A stretch of 64,000 nucleotides of DNA, taken from contig NZ_JAUNLS010000011.1 in NCBI RefSeq assembly GCF_030532325.1, positions 18,799-82,798 on the forward strand. The letters are read 5' to 3'. The position numbers were made by a program, and so were the translations under genes. Shown one piece after another: positions 19,501 to 27,553 of this stretch. A model generated the notes under the pieces. That model had not been told where the DNA came from. It saw nothing but the letters and a program-made list of their open reading frames with translations, and searched no databases. Position 1 is the stretch's first letter, and each line of letters opens with the position of its first letter. The stretch comes from Corynebacterium sp. (GTDB taxonomy: Bacteria; Actinomycetota; Actinomycetes; Mycobacteriales; Mycobacteriaceae).

Positions 19501-21597
19501 TTTGCCACTGAGATCATGCTGCTGGCGTACTACGTTTCTGCCGTCAACATTGAGACCACCTTCAACGCCCTGCGCGAGGAGGCTGCGCTTCGCGACGGCG
19601 CACCCGCACCCGAGTACGTCCCGTTTAGCAACATCGCTCTGGCCGATACTTTCCAGATCCACGAGGAAGGCGATATCCCGGACCTCAATATCTTCCGGGA
19701 AAACAATGCCACTATTGAGCGCCAAAAGAACGCTCCGATCAACGTGGTGATTGGCAACCCGCCTTATTCTTCCGGCCAGAAGTCCGCGAATGACCTCAAT
19801 GCCAACCTCAAGTACCCGAGCCTGGATAAGCGCATTGCGGAAACCTACGCAGCAAAGTCCACTGCGACCAACAAGAACTCGCTGTATGACTCCTACCTGC
19901 GCGCCTTCCGCTGGGCCACCGACCGCATCGGTGACCAGGGCGTGGTGGCGTTTGTCTCCAACGGTGGCTGGATCGACGGCAACACTGGCGACGGCGTGCG
20001 CTTGTCGATGGCCGAGGACTTCACCGACCTCTACGTGTTTAACCTGCGCGGAAATGCACGTACCGCAGGAGAGACCCGGCGTGCTGAGGGCGGCAACGTT
20101 TTCGGTTTCGGTAGCCGAACAAATGTCACCATCACCCTCGGGATCAAGGACCCGACCAAGTCTGGTTTCGAGCTTCACTACCGCGATATTGGCGACTACC
20201 TGAGTGCCGAAGAGAAACTCAAGATTGTCGATGCCTCCACCATCGAATCGATTGACTGGCAGGAGATCACCCCGAACAAGGAAGGCGACTGGCTCAACCA
20301 GCGCTCAGAGGAGTTTGAGACGTGGCCGGTCATTAGTGAAAAGAAGGGCAACTCGATACGCTATTTTGATAGTTTTTCCGCTGGTCTCCAAACGAACCGC
20401 GATACTTGGGTTTACTCATTTTCCAGAGAAAGTCTTGAGAGTCAGGTAGTGCGCCTCAGGAAGTCGTATTCCGAAGCCCTACAAAAGATAGAGCCAAACC
20501 AAACCCCAAACGAACTATTTCACGCGGAACCGCAGCTCGTGGACCCAGCAAGAAGCAAATGGTCCTCAAGCCTAGAATCAGAACTCAACCGACGACGTCC
20601 ACTTGGCGAGGAGGGCACGTATCGGACTGGTCTATACCGGCCATTCTGTGTACAACGCGTGTATTTTGATGAGCAATTCAACCATCGCCAATATCAGCTG
20701 CCGTCGATGTTCCCGACCCCATCGCATCGAAATACTGGTTTCTATGTAGTCAATCCAGGCAGTGCTAAGCCATTTTCAGCAATTGCGACGGACTTGATTC
20801 CCGATCTAGCGATGTGGGGTAGCAATGCTGGCCAATTCTTCTCCCGCTTCACCTGGGCACCCGCCGAGGCGGAAGATGGTGGATTGTTCGGAGAGGAGGA
20901 CGTCGTCAAACGTGGCGAATCTAGCGTCTACGGTCAGATCGGTGAAGTTGTGGATGGCTACGTGCGCGTGGACAACATCACTGATGACATCAAGCAGATC
21001 TACCGTGATGCGTTGGGCACAGACATCACGGGTGATGACATCTTCCACTTTGTCTACGGCAAGCTGCACGACCCCGAGTACCGCACTCGGTACGCTGCGG
21101 ACTTGAAGAAGATGCTGCCGCATATCGAGACCCCGAGCTCGCGCGCGGAGTTCGATAAGTTTGCCGCTGCGGGTGCGGAGCTCATGGACCTGCACGTTAA
21201 CTACGAGACGATAGAGCCGTGGCCGTTAGATATTCAGGTCAAGGGCGATGAGTCTGATCGTGAGACCTGGCGCGTTCTCAAGATGAAGTGGGCTAAGTGC
21301 AAGGACCCGGAGACAGGCAAGAACGTCAATGACGTGACCAAGCTGATCTACAACAAGCAGGTCACCATCGCTGGTATTCCAGCTGAAGCTGACGAGTACA
21401 TGTTGGGCTCGCGCTCCGCGGTGGCGTGGTTGATTGACCGTTACCAGGTGAAGAAGGACAAGGCCTCGGGCATTGTCAACGACCCAAATGACTGGGCTGA
21501 TGAAGTAGGCAATCCCCGCTACATCGTGGACCTCATCGGGCGCGTTGTGCGCGTAGCCATGGAAACGGTACGGATTGTGGACGGGATGGAAGATTAG
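16600..21597 (+). CDS. Type ISP restriction-modification enzyme (nuclease-helicase-N6-adenine methyltransferase)
   Basis: A 1665-residue single-chain enzyme of the LlaGI/LlaBIII (type ISP) kind. An Mrr-like nuclease lies at residues 20-150 (D63 in GIDLVA, then QCK 78-80). An SF2 translocase follows, with Walker A ACGTGKT 202-208, DEAH 330-333, TAT 366-368 and QSVGRVMR 591-598. A very charged Asn/Gln/Glu/Lys linker (676-704) and a helical coupler come next. The gamma-class methyltransferase has DPFAGTSTF 936-944 and NPPY 1053-1056, and a target-recognition region occupies about 1240-1420. Known members methylate one strand of an asymmetric site and cut after head-on translocation. The ATG at 16600 (MSKFSEVL) is preferred over one 63 bases upstream that lies in the leader. 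The GHKL gene follows 15 bases after the stop. Confidence 0.93.
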   Translation: MSKFSEVLDQLRENQPKAHYGIAFEKLMVNFFKTDPTFAEQFDEVCRWIDWRYNGGKADTGIDLVARRVEDGTWTAIQCKFYAPTTRIQKSHLDSFFEASGRSFETENGREHFGSRLIISTTDRWSSHAEEALANQIIPTNRIGMATLGESPIDWDVAFPGSEIQINLTLRKTFEPRPHQQEAIEKAIEGFKTHDRGKLIMACGTGKTFTALRLAERVAEEQGGKARVLFLVPSISLLSQTLKEWTAQGRLDMRSFAVCSDTKVSKKAEDIAVYDLEVPVSTTGKDIARRFESGKRAKGLNIVFSTYQSLPAVHEAQKEGLDEFDLVICDEAHRTTGITLAGEDRSNFVAIHDAEYIKAAKRLYMTATPRLYDENVKGKAADHSAELASMDDEAIYGPEFYRIGFGEAVDKGLLTDYRVLVMTVDESVAAEAMAYTDNNQVNLTLASAMIGAWNGLAKRSGALQGHKGGFDENAQPMKRAVAFAKDIKTSQLIADSYPSLIHTHQELLKEKAVLNDVSLTNVDLNVAAQHVDGGMNALERGTRLSWLESPAQENQTRVLTNARCLSEGVDVPALDAVIFFNPRNSMVDVVQSVGRVMRKSEGKDYGYIILPVAVPPSVSPSEVLNDNQRFKVVWQILNALRAHDDRFNAKINSIALNGGDSEPVLPIQPIPVTPPDKNQKDQNQEEKNQEEKDQEEKNRDKLQEADTSPSTDALEENTKITQQIALFSLQQWQEAIYTKLVDKVGTRTYWEDWADDVAKIAENQITRIRALVDGADTELRSEFEGFVEGLRNNLNDGIAEDDAISMLSQHLITAPVFNALFENHDFITHNPVAQVMEKMVSALSKANLDTETESLEKFYESVRVRASEVSSASGKQQVIKDLYERFFQKAFKKQAESLGIVYTPVEIVDFILRAADSVSRKHFGKGLSDEGVCILDPFAGTSTFTVRLLQSGIIKPEDLARKYASELFATEIMLLAYYVSAVNIETTFNALREEAALRDGAPAPEYVPFSNIALADTFQIHEEGDIPDLNIFRENNATIERQKNAPINVVIGNPPYSSGQKSANDLNANLKYPSLDKRIAETYAAKSTATNKNSLYDSYLRAFRWATDRIGDQGVVAFVSNGGWIDGNTGDGVRLSMAEDFTDLYVFNLRGNARTAGETRRAEGGNVFGFGSRTNVTITLGIKDPTKSGFELHYRDIGDYLSAEEKLKIVDASTIESIDWQEITPNKEGDWLNQRSEEFETWPVISEKKGNSIRYFDSFSAGLQTNRDTWVYSFSRESLESQVVRLRKSYSEALQKIEPNQTPNELFHAEPQLVDPARSKWSSSLESELNRRRPLGEEGTYRTGLYRPFCVQRVYFDEQFNHRQYQLPSMFPTPSHRNTGFYVVNPGSAKPFSAIATDLIPDLAMWGSNAGQFFSRFTWAPAEAEDGGLFGEEDVVKRGESSVYGQIGEVVDGYVRVDNITDDIKQIYRDALGTDITGDDIFHFVYGKLHDPEYRTRYAADLKKMLPHIETPSSRAEFDKFAAAGAELMDLHVNYETIEPWPLDIQVKGDESDRETWRVLKMKWAKCKDPETGKNVNDVTKLIYNKQVTIAGIPAEADEYMLGSRSAVAWLIDRYQVKKDKASGIVNDPNDWADEVGNPRYIVDLIGRVVRVAMETVRIVDGMED

Positions 21598-21612
21598 AAG
21601 CACTTACAAGAC

Positions 21613-23109
21613 ATGAAACGACTAGATTCTTCTGAAATTTCGAAGACCATCGAACTTCCTCCGAGTGAATCAATTCATCAGGCACTTGGGGCGAACCACG
21701 ACTTGTGCTCTGGCATAGACGAGTTGGTCGATAACTCCATCGATGCGAATGCACAGAACGTTTGCATCGTCTTTAGAGTGGCAGGCTTTCGCCTTGAGCA
21801 GATTGATATCCATGACGACGGACTCGGAATGGACGCCGCAAAAATGGAGAGGGTACTGAGGCTCGGCGGTCACGAAGCACACTCCGACAACAACATCGGG
21901 ATTTACGGCATGGGGCTCAAAGAGGGATCCTTTGCCAACGCAGATGCATTCACCGTCGCTTCACGCGTAAAAGGGCATTTCGCCACGGGTATTCGCCTCC
22001 AAAAAGACAGCTTTGTTGCTGGCGTGCTCAACGAAAGAGCATTAACTCCGATATGGAATCTGCGCAGTGGATTGGTTAGTCCCAAGCACGGGACAACCGT
22101 AGTGTGGAATGCGCTCTCTGGTATCTACGAAGGAAACGACGAAGCTGAAGCTAACGCTTACCTTTCCACTACTATTGAAAAGCTGCGCAAGCACTTAGGT
22201 ATTCGCTATCATCGTTTTCTTGAACAGGAGCGAGTCAGCCTTCGCATTTTTGTAGTCTACGATGGCGATGGTCCACACGAGACTCCAAGCGTGTCTCCAA
22301 TCAATCCGTGTGGCTACCGTAAATCAGGGCACAAAAATTATCCTCGCCGCTTGAGCATTGGAGGAAGCCCGAACGCGCATGGTCTTACGGTGCATATTTG
22401 GACTAACCGCTCAAAGCTGGACGAGTTCCAACTTGAGTCAAAGGATGATCTAGGGCATCAAGGTTTCTATGTCTACATCGCAGACCGGCTAATTACGCAG
22501 GGGGGATGGTTTGGATTCCAGGAGCCTCGAAAAGACTACAAACTCTTGAGAGTTGTCATTGACGAGCCCGAAGTCATTAGGCAATACATAACAATTAGTC
22601 CTCAAAAGGGTTCTGTCCGGCTCGCCGAGGATTTCCACCGTTTCATGGAGAGTCTGCGTGTTGTGGGCGGCGATGACGCGTCTTTCGAGCAGGTTTGCAG
22701 TGATGCCGTTGAAGTGCTGAGAAACTCCAACCGGCGCTCAGGAAATCCGGATCCCCTCGCGGAAGGTGGGCAGGGCTTGGCGCCATCAATCAAAAGGGCG
22801 ATTGAAGATGAGGCTGTTATCAAGACGAGTGACCCCGTAAGCGTGGTGTGGACGAGCATTCCTAGCGGTGAGTTTGTTGAAGTGGATGCTAATCAAAGCG
22901 TCATTTGGCTGAATAAGGACTATCGAAAGCTTTTGAATCCTGGTAGGGGGACGTTTAATGATGCCCCTTTAGTTAAGACCTTGGTCTATCTGCTTTTTGG
23001 GGACATCGCTACCTCGAAAAAGACTGCGAAGGCAAAGGCTAACGCATCGTTGTGGTCAAAACTTTTGACGGTGGCCGCGGAGGAGCAGATCAAGCAACAG
23101 GAGAGTTGA
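21613..23109 (+). CDS. GHKL (MORC/MutL/Hsp90-like) ATPase, defence-associated
   Basis: The 498-residue protein starts with a Bergerat-fold ATPase: N-box ELVDNSIDA 37-45 (Glu37 general base, Asn41 Mg ligand), G1 motif DDGLGM 68-73, and lid GIYGMGLKEG 96-105. A transducer-like domain with the segment ISPQKGSV follows, then a C-terminal part of about 150 residues without recognised motifs. It lacks a histidine-kinase dimerisation domain. Bacterial MORC-like ATPases next to Z1 proteins were described in restriction-modification neighbourhoods (Iyer, Abhiman and Aravind). Here it sits between a type ISP enzyme and a Z1 gene. Base composition is visibly lower in GC than the core genes. The ATG lacks a strong ribosome site, suggesting coupling to the gene before it. 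Confidence 0.82.
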   Translation: MKRLDSSEISKTIELPPSESIHQALGANHDLCSGIDELVDNSIDANAQNVCIVFRVAGFRLEQIDIHDDGLGMDAAKMERVLRLGGHEAHSDNNIGIYGMGLKEGSFANADAFTVASRVKGHFATGIRLQKDSFVAGVLNERALTPIWNLRSGLVSPKHGTTVVWNALSGIYEGNDEAEANAYLSTTIEKLRKHLGIRYHRFLEQERVSLRIFVVYDGDGPHETPSVSPINPCGYRKSGHKNYPRRLSIGGSPNAHGLTVHIWTNRSKLDEFQLESKDDLGHQGFYVYIADRLITQGGWFGFQEPRKDYKLLRVVIDEPEVIRQYITISPQKGSVRLAEDFHRFMESLRVVGGDDASFEQVCSDAVEVLRNSNRRSGNPDPLAEGGQGLAPSIKRAIEDEAVIKTSDPVSVVWTSIPSGEFVEVDANQSVIWLNKDYRKLLNPGRGTFNDAPLVKTLVYLLFGDIATSKKTAKAKANASLWSKLLTVAAEEQIKQQES

Positions 23110-23260
23110 TTTTCTTCGCTGGGATCGCTCATCTGTTCGGAGACCATTGAATTGTAGGGTGCCATGTCCGGTTTCCCAGGTATTTTAGTTCTCGATTCTG
23201 ATTTTTTATGCGGTTCATCACTCTTAGCGGTGGTGGATTGCACTGCTGAGAGGAGCATAC

Positions 23261-26200
23261 GTGTCCACCCACCGAACTACCCCCGATGGCAATGACTATG
23301 CCAATATTAAAGAAGCTATTGCACATGTTCTTAACCCCTCAAACCTAAGCCTCCTTGCGTCCTTGCAGCAGCGTCTCGAATTGATGGAGGGGATGAGTCT
23401 TGACGAGCAGTCGCTCGGCGAATTTATCTCTCAGTCGTCGGAAGAAGAAATACAGCCGCTGATGACCTTTGTTCTCGCAGCAATTGACGGCGATAACTCA
23501 GTGATTAAGCCAAAGACTGATACTGAGCCAACGACTCAAGAGCGGAAAGAATGGGTCCTACAACAGCTTGGGCTTGAGGCCCAAGCAGAGTTGATCGAGG
23601 GGCGGCTTCCTGAACCGGAACCGACGGTAATCATCGAAGAGAGCTTTGACGAGTGGTATACGCCTGCACGCCAGACAGGGAATACAAAATATTGGGATGA
23701 CTATGTCCGCGTGCTTAGACGAAACGGATGGGATGCAGCATCGATTGATACTGTCGGAAAGCAAGCAACTGAGGTCATCCGTCGAATTGAAGATCCTAAG
23801 AAGCCGCACTATTTGTCTTCTCGTGGCTTGGTCGTTGGCTACGTACAAAGTGGTAAGACTGCGAACTTCACGGGTGTTGCTGCAAAAGCAATTGACGCCG
23901 GCTATCGCTTCATTGTCATCCTTGCCGGCACAATGGATAACTTGCGTGAACAAACCCAACGGCGCTTGGACAAAGAGCTGTGCGGCCGGGAAGCGGTTCT
24001 CAGCGGACTTGATGAGGACGATCTCACAGCCCGCGAGCGTAAAGACGAGACATATTTCAATGGCGACGAGGAATGGGAGCGAGACTGGGAAGAGAAGGGC
24101 GGAGCATTTCTTTCACATGGGGCTGTCTATGGACAGAAGGGCTTTCCGCGAATTAAGCGCGTAACGACTTCCGTACGCGACTATCGCCGTAACGGGACGA
24201 ACGCGATTGAGATCGAACGCCCAGACAAGACGAAGCCCGTGCATCACCCAGACAATTTGGACAGCATGCCATGTCTAATCGCCGTGGTGAAGAAAAACGC
24301 CAGCGTTCTAAAGAATCTGAATTCTGATCTTCGTCGGGCTGCTCGTCTTAACAAAGACTTGAAGGATCTTCCCATGCTGGTCATCGATGATGAGTCAGAC
24401 CAGGCTTCGATTAATACCAAGAACCAAAAGCGAACTTCGCTGGAGGAGAAGGAACGAACTGCGGTCAACGAGCAGATTACCGACCTACTCAGGACTTGCC
24501 CTCGTGCACAATACATTGGATATACCGCGACGCCGTTTGCCAATGTGTTTGTCGATCCTTCGGATCCTACCGATCTCTATCCCCATCACTACGTTTTATT
24601 GCTGAATGAGCCGCCCGCGTACCGAGGTGCCAAGTGGTTCCACGATCGTATGGATTTTGCTGATGACCCAGATGAGGCCACCATCGAGAATTCCCAGAGC
24701 AAGGCATTCATCAGAGACCTCGCTGACCGAGATGAATTCCCAGAAGATGAAGATTTCGATGCTATCCGAGTCGATGAACTACAAGAAGCACTGGACATGT
24801 TTGTGCTTACAGGCGCTATAAAGGAGTTCCGAGAGTCAAAGCATCCAGGGCTTACATTCAAACACCACACAATGCTCGTCCACGAAGGTGTTGGTACCGA
24901 AATCCACGGTGATGGAAAGCAAGTTCTCGAGGAGTTATGGCACAAGCGGGCCTACAACCTTCGGCGCACGATCCCCGCGTTGCAAGAGCTCTTTAAGGAA
25001 GATCTTCTCCCTGTGATGAAGATTGATAGGTTTAACGGTGGATACGCATGTCCAGAGTCATTCCAAGACCTCGAGCCGTTCATCGGCGAAGCGTACTCGG
25101 AAATGATGTCTGGAGTCCAGGCAGGCAAGAGTCCGATTCTTCAGGTCGACACGGTTGGCAAAGAGAGTCCCAATTTCGAGTCGGGTGGCGTATGGAAAGT
25201 CCTGGTCGGAGGTGCACAACTTTCACGTGGATATACCGTCGAAGGCCTGACTGTCTCGTACTTCCGGCGAAGGGCGGGGAGCGCGGATACCTTGATGCAA
25301 ACAGGCCGTTGGTTTGGGTTCCGCAAAGGTTACCAAGACTTGGTGCGATTGTATGCACCCCGTGATCTCGTCGAACTTTTTGAGGCCGCCATGCATGACG
25401 AAGAAGTGTTCCGTGACCGAGCCAAGGTTTATGCTCAGCAGGATCTTGACGATGAAAAACGCATGACGCCGAGACGGATTGCTCCCGTTGTCCAGCAGTC
25501 ACTTCCCGATCTCAAACCGACAAGCAAGAACAAAATGTTCAATGCCTACATTCGTTCGAGTGCAGCGGCGCCAAATGTAGTGGAATTGAACTCTATTCCG
25601 GACCGCAAGGAACGGGGCAAGCTAGCAGAGAACTTCCGCAACGTTGGCATTCCGCTTCTTCATGCACTCGAAACTGAGCCAACGAAGATGGCCTACTTCC
25701 GCCTCGAAGGCATGCGGTCCGGACGCGTCTTTGCTCACGCTGGTTACCGAGACTTCTATGCTGGCACGCTTCCGTCCAATTCGTTCGTAGCGTTACTCGA
25801 TGCAATGAAGTGGTACGACGGATCAAACTTCAAAGAGAACATCATTTCTCCCCATATTCGATACCTGAAGGGGTTAATGGGAACCGGTAAGCATTCTCGC
25901 GTGGCGGCATCAGACTTTAGCGAAGTTGCGGTTTTGCTTCCAGTGCTTTCGAAGAACCCCGAAACCATTGAGGTCCCAGGGATTCCTTTCCCAGTCCCAC
26001 TGGTGCGCCGCAGCCGCCGTGAAGATCGACACGATATTACTGGTACTGATCGTAAGTACACCTACATCATGCAGAGCATCGCGTCTGGTCAGTCAGTTCT
26101 TACCCCTCGTATTACTGACCTATCGGAGTACTCGGGGTACCTCAAGAACCCTTTTAAGCGACAAAAGGATCTCAAAGAGCCCTTTGACCTTGATCCATTG

Positions 26201-26455
26201 GTTGCAAAGAGCCGTGGTGCAGTCTTACTCACCGTGTTTGATGACCGAAACCCAGACGTGGTGAGCAACTCAAAGAAAAATGGCACCTTCGTTCCGCCGC
26301 GGTGGGATAAGGGGGAAGTCGGTCTTGCCTTGGCATTCAATTCTCCGCACGAAGCTGTGCGTGGTACGGCTGGAGTTGTTGAGTGGGGTGTTTACCTCCG
26401 AGGCGACGGAACCGGGGACGATGTGGTGATTGAGAGCTTCAGCGCTCAGGACTAG
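23261..26455 (+). CDS. Z1 domain-containing helicase-like ATPase
   Basis: A 1064-residue protein with the Z1 core: Walker A GYVQSGKT 193-200, an acidic Walker B segment LVIDDESDQAS 373-383, YTATPFAN 421-428, and the hallmark SRGYTVEGLT 655-664 followed by QTGRWFGFR 680-688. The last resembles helicase motifs IV-VI of SF2 enzymes. The N-terminal 130 residues look helical and acidic, and the C-terminal third has no recognised motif. Z1 proteins accompany MORC-type ATPases in defence clusters and are thought to work on DNA as a motor. The GTG start is preceded by GAGAGGAG. A 151-base AT-rich gap separates it from the GHKL gene and may hold its own promoter. Confidence 0.85.
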   Translation: MSTHRTTPDGNDYANIKEAIAHVLNPSNLSLLASLQQRLELMEGMSLDEQSLGEFISQSSEEEIQPLMTFVLAAIDGDNSVIKPKTDTEPTTQERKEWVLQQLGLEAQAELIEGRLPEPEPTVIIEESFDEWYTPARQTGNTKYWDDYVRVLRRNGWDAASIDTVGKQATEVIRRIEDPKKPHYLSSRGLVVGYVQSGKTANFTGVAAKAIDAGYRFIVILAGTMDNLREQTQRRLDKELCGREAVLSGLDEDDLTARERKDETYFNGDEEWERDWEEKGGAFLSHGAVYGQKGFPRIKRVTTSVRDYRRNGTNAIEIERPDKTKPVHHPDNLDSMPCLIAVVKKNASVLKNLNSDLRRAARLNKDLKDLPMLVIDDESDQASINTKNQKRTSLEEKERTAVNEQITDLLRTCPRAQYIGYTATPFANVFVDPSDPTDLYPHHYVLLLNEPPAYRGAKWFHDRMDFADDPDEATIENSQSKAFIRDLADRDEFPEDEDFDAIRVDELQEALDMFVLTGAIKEFRESKHPGLTFKHHTMLVHEGVGTEIHGDGKQVLEELWHKRAYNLRRTIPALQELFKEDLLPVMKIDRFNGGYACPESFQDLEPFIGEAYSEMMSGVQAGKSPILQVDTVGKESPNFESGGVWKVLVGGAQLSRGYTVEGLTVSYFRRRAGSADTLMQTGRWFGFRKGYQDLVRLYAPRDLVELFEAAMHDEEVFRDRAKVYAQQDLDDEKRMTPRRIAPVVQQSLPDLKPTSKNKMFNAYIRSSAAAPNVVELNSIPDRKERGKLAENFRNVGIPLLHALETEPTKMAYFRLEGMRSGRVFAHAGYRDFYAGTLPSNSFVALLDAMKWYDGSNFKENIISPHIRYLKGLMGTGKHSRVAASDFSEVAVLLPVLSKNPETIEVPGIPFPVPLVRRSRREDRHDITGTDRKYTYIMQSIASGQSVLTPRITDLSEYSGYLKNPFKRQKDLKEPFDLDPLVAKSRGAVLLTVFDDRNPDVVSNSKKNGTFVPPRWDKGEVGLALAFNSPHEAVRGTAGVVEWGVYLRGDGTGDDVVIESFSAQD

Positions 26456-26474
26456 GGGACAGTTAAAAGAGATG

Positions 26475-26514
26475 CAGCCCGCCCGCGCTTCCAAAAGGAA
26501 GAGCGGGCGGGCTG
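26475..26514. terminator. Strong bidirectional terminator between Z1 and pilus cluster
   Basis: CAGCCCGCCCGC pairs with GCGGGCGGGCTG, extended by an inner CTTCC-AAAA-GGAAG stem. It lies between the convergent ends of the defence module and the pilus sortase gene, with a short A-run upstream that serves as T-run for the minus strand. Confidence 0.85.
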
Positions 26515-26558
26515 AACGGTTGACTCAAGGATACCTCAGGGCCGGGGTAGGGGAGGGG

Positions 26559-27542
26559 CTAGTCGTCCTCGGCGTTGCGCTGGGCTTTGCCCTTGGCCTT
26601 GGCCTTGCTCTGGGCCTTCGCCGTGGAGAAGTTCCTCCGCCACCACCACATGAGTGCGGCGATGATGAGCGCTGCGGCGGCGAGGATGGCCCACATCCAC
26701 CACTGCAGGTGAGGGCCGCGCTTGTTGAAGGCGTCGGCGTCGTCAGGCTCCATGGCCACGCGGTGGGCGTGGACCAGCAGGCGGTGGGTGTTGATGCCGT
26801 AGGGAGTGCAGGTCACCAGGGTGATGAGGTCCTCACCGGGCACGCGGCGTAGCTGATCGGTCTCCTCAGGCAGGACAACGCTGATGTCGTGCACCTCGTA
26901 CTTCATGCGCTGGCCGGAGACCGCGATGTAGATGGCGTCGCCCTCCTTCACCTTGGACAGGTCATCCCACAACGTGGCCGTCTGCAAACCGGTGTGGGCG
27001 GTCAGCACGGCGTGGCGGCCCTCAGCGGGGATGTCGGCGCCGGGCTGGCCGGGTTGGAGCCCGGCAGGCAAAGCGCCCACCGGGAGATCCGTGCCGTAGA
27101 GGTGGCCCACACCCTTGTCCAGCACGGCATCGCTCGTGCCGTGGTAGACGGGCAGATCGGAATCGATGGAGGGGATAACGATGCGCGCCATGACGGAGGT
27201 CTCAGCCAACTGGCTGAGGTAGCGCAGGTAGCGCTGGTACTCCGGGCTGGACTCGTCCTCGTGGGAGGTCCAGGCGTCGGCAAGCTGCGCGTCCTGGCGC
27301 TCAGCGTTGTAGCGCTGAGCTTCCTCCCATGCGCCGTGCAGGACCTCCGGGGCAGCGGCGGCCTCCAGCTTGGAGTACGCGTCTGCGGCCTTGCGCTGGC
27401 CGTAGTTGTTCCACTGCGTGGCCACCACGGGGTAGAGCAGTACGGCCAGGCCGGCCAGGATAAGCACCACGGCAATGATGGCATTGCCGTTGGCCTTGGG
27501 CTTCCTGGTTGCTGTGGGCTTCTTGGTATCGGTGGATTTCAT
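26559..27542 (-). CDS. Class C (pilin-polymerising) sortase, distal
   Basis: The 327-residue class C sortase has an N-terminal membrane helix (IIAVVLILAGLAVLLYPVV), the catalytic histidine His183 (TAHTGL), Cys245 (TLVTCTPYG) and Arg254 (NTHR), a lid segment DAWTSHE near residue 89, and the second C-terminal membrane helix (WMWAILAAAALIIAALMWWW) that marks pilus sortases. It cleaves LPxTG pilins and links them to a lysine of the next subunit. It is the last gene of the pilus operon, 11 bases after the tip gene. A basic Lys/Ala tail follows the second helix. Confidence 0.92.
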   Translation of the reverse strand: MKSTDTKKPTATRKPKANGNAIIAVVLILAGLAVLLYPVVATQWNNYGQRKAADAYSKLEAAAAPEVLHGAWEEAQRYNAERQDAQLADAWTSHEDESSPEYQRYLRYLSQLAETSVMARIVIPSIDSDLPVYHGTSDAVLDKGVGHLYGTDLPVGALPAGLQPGQPGADIPAEGRHAVLTAHTGLQTATLWDDLSKVKEGDAIYIAVSGQRMKYEVHDISVVLPEETDQLRRVPGEDLITLVTCTPYGINTHRLLVHAHRVAMEPDDADAFNKRGPHLQWWMWAILAAAALIIAALMWWWRRNFSTAKAQSKAKAKGKAQRNAEDD

Positions 27543-27553
27543 AGTGAGTGTTC

